Shown here: positions 22,440 to 33,504 of the stretch, piece by piece
How positions within the stretch are numbered: position 1 is the stretch's first letter
Layout: each line of letters starts with the position of its first letter
NCBI GenBank assembly: GCA_025201765.1
Contig: MU623455.1
Span: forward strand, 1-64,000
Reading direction: 5' to 3'
Length of the DNA stretch: 64,000 bases
Source: Daldinia sp. FL1419
Taxonomy: Eukaryota > Ascomycota > Sordariomycetes > Xylariales > Hypoxylaceae
Program-made: the position numbers and the translations under genes
The notes under the pieces: model-generated
What the model saw: the letters and a program-made list of their open reading frames with translations, nothing else
Told to the model about the DNA's origin: nothing
Database searches by the model: none

Positions 22440-23675
22440 CTAAGCCGGTCCATCAATCTGCTTCTCGCTCTCATCCAATAGCCCAAGAGCTTCACGTCGA
22501 GTTGGGGCGGCCGGATCGAAGTATGGCTTCTCAGCTAACGAAGTAACACGGGTTCCATGCCTCGGATATTTGCCGTTATAATCCCACGAAGCGTTATGAA
22601 TAGTGATGCGATTATCCCAGAGGGCGCTGGTTCCTGGCGTCCAGCGGAATCGAACCTGGATATCCACGTTCTTCTCGTACACGTCGTAGAGGTAATTCAA
22701 GATGACGTCACTCTCAGCACGGTCCAGGCCGACGATGCGATCCGTCATAGCGCGATTGACCCATAGGGCTTTCCAGCCCGTCGCGGGGTGGACGCGAACG
22801 AGCGGGTGGACGCGTTCAACGAACTTGGGTCCTTGCTCGGGATGATCCCGATCCAAGTACTCGTGCGCAGAGCGATACACAGCTAGTTTGCCGTCGATGA
22901 TCTTTCGGAAATCCGGTGATAGCTTCTCGTAGGCCGAGTAGCCGCTGGCCCAGAGCGTGTCGCCACCAACAGGTGGGACGGTGTCGTTGTGAAGGTGAGT
23001 AATCCCGGCTGGCTGCAGCTCGTGTACGAGATCTGTATGCCACCGCGAAGCCCCTCCCGGATTTCTGAAGTTAGCCACCCGCTCGGTTGCTTGTAGGTCA
23101 GGCCAGATAACAGTGACGCCTAGATTACCAGGAACCTGTGCTACTTGAGGCTGTTCCCGCGCGTGAGTATATATCTCATTAACTAACTAGGCACTAATAG
23201 GTAATTCTCCCATTAGGATGACACTTACGTGAATCTCGACTTCCCCATAATACTTCCCAAGAGCTAACTGATCTTGGGGCGTTAGATCGGTCTGATTCCT
23301 AAAGAAGACGACGCTTCTCTCGGCAATGAGAAGGGCTAATTCATCCTTTTGCTGATCTGTAAGATCCTTCAACTGCAAACCCTCAATCTCGGTTCCAATA
23401 TGAGCAGTAAGGTCCGTGACTTTCGTGGCAGCAGAGAGCAGTGCCGACTTTGACTTGTCAGCACGCGCTCCGGCATCGTTATGCTTCCACTCTTTACTTC
23501 TGATGTTATAGACGTCCTGTAGGTAGAGCGGCCTTGCTGGACGGTAGGGATATCCGTTTGACAGATCGATGCCTGCCTTCTTTAAACGCTGCAGAGCGGG
23601 CTCAGGAAGACCAAGAGTGTCTTTACGCGGCGCCGCAACGTCTGTAATACGCTCGTCGATTGGTGCAGGTGCCAT
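22440..23675 (-). CDS. TauD/TfdA-family 2-oxoglutarate-dependent dioxygenase (sulfonate or related substrate)
   Basis: Two exons, 23675-23229 and 23150-22440, with a 78-bp intron, encoding 385 residues. The splice joins YYGEVEIH to PQVAQVPGNLGV in frame. The iron site is visible: HTD in SRWHTDLVHE, and a distal His in RITIHNASWDY. The 2-oxoglutarate Arg lies in RHGTRV. Family members cleave taurine or alkyl-sulfonates to release sulfite, or act on other small acids. I chose MAPAPIDERI as the start; an in-frame Met 33 codons upstream is less like the family. It is divergent from a Dal5-type permease with one CYS3-type site between them, which supports a role in sulfur scavenging (inference). 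Confidence 0.92.
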
Positions 23676-24672
23676 TTTCACGATGTTGGATCTTAACGGG
23701 ATTTTAATTTGGTGGTGCTTCAAGGTATTCAAGCAAGTCTTCTGGCAGACCTCGCTTTCTTCTATACTACACAATCACCCCCTCACTACCACCTCGTACG
23801 GCCTTTACGGATATATAGCATTATCATCGTTGAGTTGGAGATTCCCAGCCACTGACCTCATTTCCCAATAATCCGATAACGAGTCAGGGAGTTCTCCATC
23901 TCAAAGGGCAAGCCATACTTACAGGATAAGGGGATTGGTAAGCCAGTCCGCTTTGACACAATATCAGCAGTAATAGCTATGCGGTTGCTTGCGGCATTGG
24001 CTGAGGAGCAGGGTGTTCCCCGCGATTTAACAAAGCCGCCATTGGTGTTCCTTATCAATTCGTGATCTTGGAGAAGGATGATGTGAGAGTTACCGTGTCT
24101 CGGGCGCAGGTTATGGGTGTAACGTGGCGCTATTCGGCGCATTCTGTGGGGTTATAACATGGCGTCATGACAGCCATCTTTGAGGTGATCACCACCATGT
24201 CGCCTCGATCTCACTCACTTTTCCTAGCAACAATATGGTGCAACATATTAGACCCCGCACGATTACAATGTATACGCCACATGAGCTATTGGAAGAGGTA
24301 GCTCCCCAACATGCTACTCGAAAAAGGCAACTAAACATCATCATGCGACGGAAGTTCGCGACCGCGGTCCATTGCGTGTCCTATGAATATTGTAGACAAC
24401 CTTAGGGAGCAGTCTCATTTATAATCATACATCAGAGCCTTTCCTTACTAGATCGATCTGGGTCGATATGGAACAGGGTAATCTGCATGTGAGATAGCAC
24501 ACAAGAATCCCTGTATATCGAGGCGTGGGATGGGCTTTTGTTCAGCGCGGAGAAAAGCGGACTTAACCCCTGTATGGCCTCATATACTCGATATGTTTTT
24601 AAATCGGAACGCCCCGGGTGTTCTCATTTTAGATCTTCAGCTTTCCCAGAAAGTCGTTTCGAATAACACGAA
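23676..24672. other. Divergent promoter region of dioxygenase and permease genes
   Basis: About 1 kb of non-coding DNA shared by the two divergent genes. Apart from the CYS3-type site listed separately, no repeats or genes are seen; short open frames here have no similarity. Confidence 0.6.
24159..24168. promoter_or_regulatory. CYS3/MetR-type sulfur regulator site (ATGGCGTCAT)
   Basis: Exact match to the Neurospora CYS3 bZIP consensus ATGRYRYCAT, which is its own reverse complement in degenerate form. It sits about 480 bases upstream of the dioxygenase start and 500 bases upstream of the permease start, near the middle of the shared promoter. The match is observed; binding is inferred. Confidence 0.5.
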
Positions 24673-26401
24673 ATGGAAAGCAAGGGAATTTCGACCAAGG
24701 TTACGACTGAGGCTGGCGGCGACGTGACTACTAAGAGCACCGACCATAGCGATGCCGGCTCAACTCACACCCAGTCAATATCACCAGTAGTTGAGAAACC
24801 AAAACAGACATGGCGGTCTTACTTTTGGGATACGTTCGATAAGTCGCCTGAGGAGAGGCGATTCCTGTTCAAGCTTGACGCCGTAATCTTGTCCTTCGCT
24901 TCGTTAGGATACTTCATCAAGTATCTCGACCAGGTGAATGTCAATAGTGCTTTTGTGTCGGGCATGAAAGAAGACTTAGGTTTATATGGCAACCAGCTCA
25001 ACTACATGGTTATGTGTTGGACTGTTGGTTATGTTATTGGTGAAATTCCAAGGTCAGTGCATCCGTTCTTAAAACCTCGGCTCCGGCGTCACTAACCGTA
25101 GTAGCAACATGCTCCTGACCAAGGTTCGGCCATCGATATTCATTCCGGCTTGTGAGGTTGTATGGTCGGTCTTGACGATTCTACTCTCGAAATGTCAAAC
25201 TGCGGAACAAATTTACGTCCTACGGTTCTTCATCGGACTCGCAGAAAGCAGCTATTATCCAGGCATTCAGTATATTATCGGAAGTTGGTGGTACGTGCAA
25301 TACTATACTAACCTTGTCTTAAACTCGAGATGCCAAACATGATGCTAACGTACACCCAGTATGTCGAACCTTTATTAACAATTCGTTCAACCCCTTTTCG
25401 CTGTGGATCGCTATACCTAGTCGTTTTTCCTTGGGGCCGTTTGCTAATGCTAACTCGTAACAGATCGAAAAGACGAGCTTGCTAAGAGAAGCTGTATTTT
25501 CCACGCCAGTGGTTCTATAGGCAGCATGTTCTCTGGCTACTTGATGACAGCCGTTTATCGGCTCAATGGTACAAACGGTTACCGAGGATGGCAATGGCTA
25601 TTCATCATCAATACCACGATATCACTACCGATTGCCGTGGCGGGATTTTTCTTCTTCCCAGACGTACCAGAAATCACTCGTGCCTGGTGGTTAACAAAGG
25701 AAGAGATAGCGCTAGCAAATAAGCGCATGGAATTCGAAGGACGAGCCAACAGGGGGAAATATACGAAGGCCACGTTCAAGAAAATATTCACTTCGTGGCA
25801 CATTTATACGCTTACGCTGCTTTACATCTTTTTCAATAACGGAGCGGGCTACGGTGGTCAACCGGCTTTTGCACTCTGGCTGAAACAGGAGGGATATAGT
25901 ATTGCTGCCATAAATTCGTATCCTACGATCGCCGCGGCAATCGCTGTGATCTTTACTTATATCTACGCCTGGACCTCCGATTCCCTTTTCAAGGGTGCTC
26001 GATGGCCGCCTATGATATTCTCAGGGGTTGTGAATATTATCGTCAACACAAGTCTCGCGGTATGGAATATCCCCACGGGCTGGAAATGGTTCTGTTACAT
26101 CATTGGTATGATCGGAGGAGGAATCAGTGGCTTGACTTTTGCGTGGGCACACGAGATCTGCAGTGACAATAATGAGGAGCGAGCTTTCGTGGTGGCAACT
26201 ATGAACGAGATGGCTTACGTGGTTCAGGCGTGGCTACCCTTGATTATTTGGCAACAGGTCGACGGACCTCAGTATCATAAGGGGTTCGTTACCATGGTCT
26301 TCCTTGCCGCTGGTCTAATTGTCACGTCTCTCACAATACGGGTACTGCATCACCGAGAACGAGCGAAGAAAGCTCAACTATCAAATACTAGAATAGCTTA
26401 G
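24673..26401 (+). CDS. Dal5/allantoate-type MFS transporter (anion:cation symporter family)
   Basis: Exons 24673-25052, 25105-about 25290 and 25464-26401. The first intron joins VIGEIP to SNMLLTKVRPS. The protein has the layout of fungal Dal5/Tna1-type permeases: a cytosolic N-terminus, DQVNVNSAFVSGM in TM1-2, RFFIGLAESSYYPG, RKDELAKR at the middle loop and GGQPAFALWL later. Such permeases import allantoate, nicotinate, vitamins or sulfonates. The exon 2-3 junction is a problem: the best donor (GTACGT at 25291) leaves the frame one base too long for the conserved W-Y-RKDEL join. The gene may therefore be mutated or misassembled there. It pairs divergently with the TauD-type dioxygenase. Confidence 0.85.
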
Positions 26402-26779
26402 AAGACTGAAATAATTATCATTGATCTGAGCTATGTCTACACCTGGTATCGGATTGACGTAGCTTGGTCAATCTTAAAGAGTAATTCTGCCAGAGGACTG
26501 TTTCAAGGCACCCACAAACCTATGCTAAAATCTTCTTTCGAAGGTTTAGATTTCAGACGGCCCTTGAATAAGCTATTTATTTAAGGATGATAGAATGGAT
26601 GGATTACCTTGTTTCTCCAAGCGTTTTGCAGACCTATAAAATTTAACAATAGAGGAGTCTTTTCATCCGCTCGCAATTCCGGACAATTTGATTCCATTTT
26701 ATACTCACCAAACGCTGCCTACTGTGGATAATCTGCCAGGCACGCTAGTAGAGTTCAAAATTCATGTAAAAAATGTTTG
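26402..26779. other. Convergent spacer, nothing recognised
   Basis: The 3' regions of the permease gene and the receptor relic; no gene or repeat seen. Confidence 0.45.
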
Positions 26780-28010
26780 CTAGGTCGCATCATAAGTGGA
26801 AATCGATAGGAATCGGTAGTACGCACCAAGTATCGAGAACACACAGGCACTAGCTATAGATTCGGTTGTGTAAGTCTTTCGATATGGGATACCTCTTACA
26901 ACAATCCCACCAAGAAGATAACGCAGACGCCGATTTTTCGATTAGTTGGCAAATGAAGTCCCAATGTCAAACTGATTGATAAAATGAGAATATATATATC
27001 GGTTATGACGCTGAAAACAGAGGTTGCTACGCTGACATTACCCGCCTTACGTGCGCATCCGCTCTTGTCTTGTTGCGACACCAATATACGAGGTATTATA
27101 GCAACCTCGATTGTGGCCGTTATATTTGCGCCCCTTTGTGTAATTATTTCTGTCAGGTTTACACCATCAGGGAGTTGTGACGCGTCAAAGCCTTCTACAG
27201 AAGGAGCAGTCCCGTCATATGGACGACACGTTACCGGCCCATAGATAATGATAATCGAGTAGAATATCACAATAATCACAAGAGAACTCCATACTATGAT
27301 TTGAGCAACCCGTTTCGGCTGGAATATTCGAAGGAGGAAGATCAGGAGTGAGGATTTGAGAAGTGCTGCGGCCGGATACAAGCAAATCTGGACGTATAAA
27401 TGCTGCGTGAGAAAACATGAGCAACCAGTATATTTCTGTTTATTTGTGACAGTCTAATAACGTACCTCGACTAATTCAGGGGTATATTTTGTCAGGGGGA
27501 CGTTCCATGCGTGAGAACCGATGGGGTTCCCGAGAACTACCAATCATCCCATTAGTCGACGTTTTCGATTTTCCTTCTCAAGTAATATTCCTAAAGCTCT
27601 CATGTACATAAAGTTCCTATCCAACTTACGTGGTAGAGCCACTCCGGCTTCTGCAGTAACGGCGGCCTAGATTTTGGTTAGTCTTTATATATTATGCCGA
27701 AGCTAGCGAGAGTTACTAACCGCCGCTGCCAAACAGAGGACTACCGGTCCGGTAGTCAGCGCAAACTTCACAAGAGTATATACTAACGGCACTTACTATC
27801 ATCAGCGCGAAAAGTAAGTGTCACCCGAGCCCGAGTATATATACGCAAAGATACGAAAACAACCATAAGGGCCAAAGTTATATAAATAATGACCTTTCCT
27901 ACCCAGGCATGCGACTCAGGGTTATCGAAACTGGATCGTACGCCCGAAGGTGCTGGTATTAACGGAATATGAGAGGAGTCAATCTGTGAAAAGGCTTGTG
28001 AAATGTCCAC
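26780..28010 (-). pseudogene. Decayed Pth11-like rhodopsin-fold seven-helix receptor
   Basis: Exon-like blocks on the minus strand carry the fungal rhodopsin/Pth11-like domain. They include TM1 after HAWVGKVIIYITLAL, the FRADD turn, KFALTTGPVVLCLAAA, IGSHAWNVPLTKYTPELVEH, YPAAALLKSSLLIFLLRIF and ITDIYILILSISLTLGLHLP. Several good introns connect them, for example one with branch GACTAACC near 27670-27720. The frame breaks just after FRADD (near 27797): the next helix is in another frame and no plausible intron fits, since it would be about 31 bases. The last exon (FACVFSILGAYYRF) stops at 26780, earlier than the family norm. Probably a pseudogene; a sequencing error is possible. Confidence 0.68.
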
Positions 28011-28952
28011 GTCCGTCGCTTGTACCTATTATTTTCAAGTTTCCAACTCCAACACCGTTTTGGAAGTCTTAGATATAAATAAAAAGAATAATTGGCGCAA
28101 TCCGGTAATTATGGTAACATACGTTATCTTCAACATTACCGCCAGTTTATTGTTTACAGGTTAGCAAGGGTACCACGCAGCGGCAGAGAAGACAAGCGTC
28201 GATATAAGCAAAAAGTCATAGCAAAATCTCAGGAGAGAGAAGAAGCTTTTAATAAACTTAATTTAGAGAGGTCGAAATAATTTTACGATCTGGAGGATAT
28301 TTCTATCTCGTTGGAGTCCGGGGCAAAGCGTCGTTCCATCGTCTTAACTCGTACCTAAGCGGGCTGTTGGGAGGAAGGGGACAATTCGGCTCTTGGGCTG
28401 AATTATTTTGATCAGACCCGTGAAAGAGAAAGAGAATGGAACGGCATTAAAGTTACTAGGTTAGGTTCTTATACTATTTAAGAGGAAATGAATTATCTAA
28501 TTGCGTCAAAAAATTTCCGTTCCGAACCAAAGACCAAAGATAGAGGTATATTGTCCCTAATGTAGGATATACCTATATATCGTATTACGCGCTCGGCTGG
28601 ATGAATGTCCCAAAAAACTATTTAAATGCATTTAGGGCCATTAGGTATTATGCTTATCTCGCCGGGTAGCATGCTGTTCCAAGTGGTTCCCTTGTACTAC
28701 CCAGTCCTGCTCCAAAAGCACGTAATCGAGAAGGCAAATGGTCTCATCTCATCTAGCCTAGGGAAATCCTACGATTTATAATCAAAGAAAAGCCCCCCCT
28801 CCAAAAATAAGTAGATTGTTATCTCAGGTAGGAGAATGAGGTGATCGATAGCACGATGTTCCACAGTTATCCGCTGATTCCGTTTTTATTCATATCTCAC
28901 CGTGGTCCCGGATGAGCGGTACTCTTCCAATCCTCTTTTCGGCATAATCACA
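28011..28952. other. Intergenic region, nothing recognised
   Basis: AT-rich spacer separating the receptor relic from the monooxygenase; no coding similarity. Confidence 0.45.
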
Positions 28953-30532
28953 ATGGGCTCTCTAGCTTATAGTAGTAAGATTGAAGACGGGCCACTCCTC
29001 GGCAACATCAAAGATGTGGCTGTTATCGGTGCCGGTATAAGCGGAGTGGTGTCAGCGGCCCACCTCCTCCGAGCCGGGTTCAACGTCACCGTGTTTGAGC
29101 GGACGGGTGTAGTCGGTGGCGTATGGGATTATGAACCTCAGGCAGATAGATCCCCTCCATTTCCCAACGTCAGGCCTCCAGTACCGGATTGGTTAGAGGT
29201 TGAGAGAGAGGGGCTAAGCTCAGATGAAGTCGCGCTGATACACGCACCACCTAACCCTTGGTACGTACCTACCTTGGGTTTTTATTGACGTTTCTTTGAA
29301 AGCCGATAACAATATATTTTAATATTATAATGTTCTAATGTATCTATAGTTATGCCGGGTTGAAGAATAACATCCCTACCCCAGTTATGCGAAGCAGTCT
29401 ACTACGTTGGCCGGAGGGCAGCGAAGACTTCGTGGACCAAAAGGTGGTTAACGCCTACATTAATGACATTGCTCGGCTCCATAGCGTTAATGAGCACGTT
29501 CAATTTCACACTCGAGTAGAAAGCGTGTCCAAGCCAGAAGGCGATAGCAGATGGACCGTTAAGACAAGCACGTTTACAAGGACTGACTCGGGCCACACAT
29601 TAACGAAGAAGACCGGGAGCTTCGACGCCGTTATAGTAGCAAGCGGACACTATCACACTCCGTTCGTACCAGACATCCCGGGGTTAGCAGTGTGGAAGCA
29701 ACGTTTTCCGGACCGAATCACCCACTCAAAGCAGTACCGGACGCCCGCCCCTTTCGCCAACCAGACTGTCCTTATAATCGGCGCCGGCGTCTCGGCCGTA
29801 GACATCGCGAACGAGACAGCCGCACAAGGAGCCAAGATAATCCAAAGCAGACGCGCAAGCAAGTACGACGTCCTCGGACCGCGTCTCCCCGCCGGCGTCA
29901 CCAGAGTCCCGCTAGTCGCCGAATTTACCGTCGACGAGGACTCCGAAGACGCCAAGACTCAGCCGTTAAAACCCGGCCACGCAATACCCGGCAAAGCCAT
30001 CCTCGAAGACGGGCAAATCGTCGAAGGGATCGATCGCATCATCATCGCGACGGGGTACATAACCACATACCCCTTCCTCGGAGCCCTAGAACAGCCCGAC
30101 CTCCCTTGGCAAGACGCCGACGACAAGGTCCTCATAACATCCGACGGCTACATCACGCACAACCTGCACAAGGACGTATTCTACATCCCCGATCCGTCCC
30201 TAGCGTTCATCGGCGTCTCGCACTACGTGTCCACGTTCTCCCTCTTCGACTTCCAAGCCCAGGTCGTTGCCAAGGTCTTCGCGGGTCACGCTAAGCTTCC
30301 GCCGGGATCGACTATGAAGAAGGAGCACAGGGAGAGAAAGGCCCGGTTCCAACCCGATGATAAGTTCCACAGTATGGTCGCCATTGAGGACGCGTATGTG
30401 GAAGAAGTCTTGAACTGGGTCAACGGTGACTCGGTGAAGGCAGGTAAAGAGCCACTACCGGGCTTGGATGAGGAGTGGCATGCTGGTTACAAAGTCTTCA
30501 AAGAGAAACTCAAGAGTTCGAGAGGGTCATGA
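28953..30532 (+). CDS. Flavin-containing monooxygenase (FMO family)
   Basis: Two exons, 28953-29260 and 29350-30532, with an 89-bp intron, encoding 496 residues. The FAD motif is VIGAGISGVVSA near residue 24, and the NADPH motif is IIGAGVSAVD. Between them FPDRITHSKQY corresponds to the FMO fingerprint region, and ATGYITTYPF is the late ATG motif. FMOs oxidise soft nucleophiles (S, N) or carry out Baeyer-Villiger reactions; the substrate here is unknown. I take MGSLAYSS as the start, though the frame opens 17 codons earlier. The exon join gives PNPC-YAGLKNN where the family usually has Trp before Tyr. Close to the dioxygenase-permease pair, but no shared regulation is shown. Confidence 0.92.
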
Positions 30533-31174
30533 TACAACTGGGATTACTTTAGGTATTAATATTATCTACCGTCTACTGATAGTCCGAATGTTAGGTAGCG
30601 ATGCATTATAGTATAGACCCTTGAGCTAGAAGCGCCTAATACCCATAAAGTGCCTACGTACTTGACTTACTTAGTGATACCTATGTGCTCGGGCGGGTTT
30701 GGCCTCTGTAATGATATCACATCACAATGATTGGAAACCGTAGGATTCATGATTATCAAAGCCTTCTTGAAGGCTTGTTTACATAGTTTCTAACTACTTA
30801 TCGTATGAAACTAACAGCGAGTATTATACCGCTATGGATGCTCTTGCTACAGGTAGCCCTCTTAAGCACCCCCTAGCTACTCAGTTAAGTTATACATAGC
30901 TTAACAATCGGTCGAAATATAGATTTCAGACCCAGCATCTTGTTGTCATACACGAAGTAGCGAACCTTCCGATCGTCTATGGCAATAAATAATGTAGGCG
31001 TGGATTTATATCATGAATCTTACTCCATGCGTTCCTTAACATTCGCTTCCAGGCAGCTGGAAGTGAAATGATTGACTCAAAGATCTTAACCGGTTAATAT
31101 CCCGAAGATAAGCAAACCACGGCATAGGAGTCCTAACGACGCCGCGGCTGTATAGAATGGGGTTTGCTGGGTGT
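30533..31174. other. Convergent spacer, nothing recognised
   Basis: The 3' ends of the FMO and RBR genes flank this AT-rich spacer with scattered TAGGTA motifs; no gene. Confidence 0.45.
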
Positions 31175-32876
31175 TTACAACCGGTGATACCGGCAGCGAC
31201 GGCAAGCCATAATATGGCACTGTCGACATTCGTATATGAATATCGGCATGACGTCGCCGCATTCTTCACACTCGCGTGGTCCCCTTTTGGAAAACCATCG
31301 ATCATGCTGACACTCGTGATTATGTCTAAGGTCTTCCATAAGTTGCTGGACTCGGGTTCGCCGGATATAATCGAGGTCTGGGAATTGGAACACGGGTCTT
31401 GTTGGTGCCTGTTGGACTATGGGTTGCACTGCCACAGCAGTCTGATCTTCTATTTCATCCTCACTCTCCTCGTCACTGTCATCTGCAAGTATAACCTGTA
31501 GGAGACGCTCCTGGGGAACGACCTGTGGTTGAGCCCGCGGTTGAATTCGCAGTTGGGCTTGAGGTTGAACTGGTGGCTGGATTTGCTGGCGATTGACAAT
31601 TGGCTGCTGGGCAAGCTGCTGAACGTTGGCACGCGGTCGGAGCACCAACTCCCCGGCCGGGACCTCGTCTTCCTGGCCGCGTGCATCAATCTGGGCAGCA
31701 CGTGCGTACAGTCGATGCTCATCCCAATGCTCACATTGGCAAGTTTTCCAGCGAGCACCGCAAACATAACAAAATCCGAAACCGCAGCGACAACTATCAA
31801 ATATTAGATATCTCGGACATTGTACGAATTCAATAACGGGATATCTACTAGACTTACGTCATGTGATTGCACCCCGTGTTTAACTCGACCATTGCCCAAC
31901 AGTTTTGGCAACGCTGCCAGTGTTGCGCCGTAGCTAGGTCAAAGACTTGTTGGAGCTGCTCATCATTTGGGCAATCACCATTATGGGTGGCGCCCTTGCA
32001 AGTCATACAGGTTTCATAACCACATTCGTCACACGTTGCTATGTCGTCTAGATAATTAGTTGCCGGGATAAATCGGGCACAATTCTGGTTATGACAATAT
32101 GTTCGGCGAGGTGTGGAAAACTCGAGGGCCTTCTGACGGAAGTGTCGAACTACATCACTATCGATAAATACCTGATTCTTGTCGAGGGGTATGTTTTGTC
32201 TGCAGCATCGTGGAGGAAAGAGGGACTCGTCGTTTGAAGCATCTCTAAAAAGACGTGTGAGACAATCGCGACAATATTCATGACGGCAAGGAACGCGAGC
32301 TAGCTGTGCAAAGTGTTTTTCATCTCCACAGGCGTCGCAGGTCTTTGGTGGCCTAGCAGGTCGGCGTGAAGCGGCCCACGAAGAACTCTCAGGCTGGCTG
32401 ATGGTAGCGGTGTCATCGTCGTCGTCGTCATCCAAACCCCTCAGGCTGTGATCAAAGCCAGTGTTATAAATGACTGAGAGCTTCTCAAGGAATTCCTCGT
32501 CGCTATTCACAGCTTCAGGAGTAGCCTGTCGGGCCGTATCTACAACTTGTCCGTTGCTTAGAGCGATTGACATGTCACGATCAGCTCGGGCAATGTTTTC
32601 TTCATCGTGAGCTTGGGAAAGGACAGGGCCGTCTAGTTGAATTGCTCTCAACATGCTCCTAGTCATTCGTTCATCACTAAGGCAAGTCTCGGCAGCCTGG
32701 AGTTCTTCAAGCAAAAGGTTGAAAGCCATCTGAGCGTCTGTCTCGCTTCCTTCGACCTGTTTTCCCTTCCTGGTGGTGGTGGACATGAATTGTTCGGCAT
32801 CTTCCTGCATCAGCCGAAAGGCGAGGGCGATATCCTCATCGCCCATGCCCGTATAGACTGACATGTCCATTTCCAT
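31175..32876 (-). CDS. RBR (RING-IBR-RING) E3 ubiquitin ligase
   Basis: Two exons, about 32876-31858 and 31793-31175, with a 64-bp intron; 545 residues from the MEMDMSVYTG start. An in-frame Met at 32948 would add 24 residues with a poly-Lys run. Order: an acidic N-terminal region with a run of Asp; RING1 (CDACGDEKHFAQLARVPCRHEYCRDCL); IBR (CHNQNCARF to CMTCKG); RING2 (CQNCWAMVELNTGCNHMTC, continuing CRCGFGFCYVC). The catalytic Cys is expected in GCNHMTC, which the intron interrupts. RBR ligases pass ubiquitin through this Cys. A Gln/Pro-rich linker then leads to a second Cys/His-rich tail (CQHDRW, CEECGD, CRQCHIMACRRCR). Targets are unknown. Confidence 0.93.
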
Positions 32877-33108
32877 GATTGGTTGTATAATCGCGTTAGA
32901 AGTGGATTTCTTTTTTTTTTTTGTTCTTGTTTTGTTTTGGTGTTGCATGAAAGTGTAAGAAGATGAGAAAAAGTGACGATTCTAAATTTGGTGTGCGGTT
33001 TTGTGTATTCCAATTTCAAGTTTAAAGTTGGCGCCTTCCGCCCGCCTCGATCTTTTCCTGTGTTCCTGCTTAGGCCTAATTGCATGTACACGCATTACAT
33101 TAGGTATG

Positions 33109-33167
33109 TACATGCCCAGGGCAGGTACCTTTACAGAGGAGTTAGCAGCTTCTATCTGTGTGTGTGT

Positions 33168-33199
<32 letters not shown>

Positions 33200-33273
33200 T
33201 GTCTATTGGGGAACACGGCAGCTTCCGGGCATCCGTATTGCCAGAGCGTGGTAATGCCGCCACCTTGAGCGCC
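33109..33273 (-). repeat. Copy A of a poly-A-tailed repeat unit
   Basis: On the plus strand the unit starts TACATGCCCAGGGCA (33109-33123), contains a 30-base T run (33169-33198), then a block with GGGCATCCGTATTGCC and CACCTTGAGCGCC. Read on the minus strand the block precedes a poly-A tract, as in a retroposed transcript. Copy B lies just beyond the N gap. Confidence 0.6.
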
Positions 33274-33288
33274 AAAAAAAACAAAGAG

Positions 33289-33298
33289 NNNNNNNNNN
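33289..33298. other. Assembly gap (10 N)
   Basis: Ten undetermined bases between two copies of the poly-T repeat, where assemblers commonly fail. The true distance may differ. Confidence 0.99.
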
Positions 33299-33339
33299 TC
33301 TTTTTCAAAATTTAAATTTAAAGAAATAAATTTTTTATT

Positions 33340-33385
33340 TACATGCCCAGGGCATTTAACTTTAAATTCTATTTATTATTTTTAT

Positions 33386-33430
<45 letters not shown>

Positions 33431-33504
33431 GCTCTATGGCGTACCACTGCTGCTGCAGGGCATCCGTATGGCAAGAGCTGGTTACTGCCGCCACGTTGAG
33501 CGCC
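33340..33504 (-). repeat. Copy B of the poly-A-tailed repeat unit
   Basis: Starts with the same 15-mer as copy A (33340-33354), has a 42-base T run (33388-33429), then a diverged version of the same end block (GGGCATCCGTATGGC and CCACGTTGAGCGCC). The 15-mer contains the palindrome TGCCCAGGGCA. Confidence 0.6.

Noticed and set aside
29692..30294. Arg-rich 200-codon plus-strand frame inside the FMO gene
   Set aside because: It is the +1 shadow of a GC-biased, well-conserved coding sequence.
20992..30532. Secondary-metabolite gene cluster
   Set aside because: Although a dioxygenase, a monooxygenase and a transporter are close together, there is no backbone enzyme (PKS, NRPS, terpene cyclase, DMATS) in the window.
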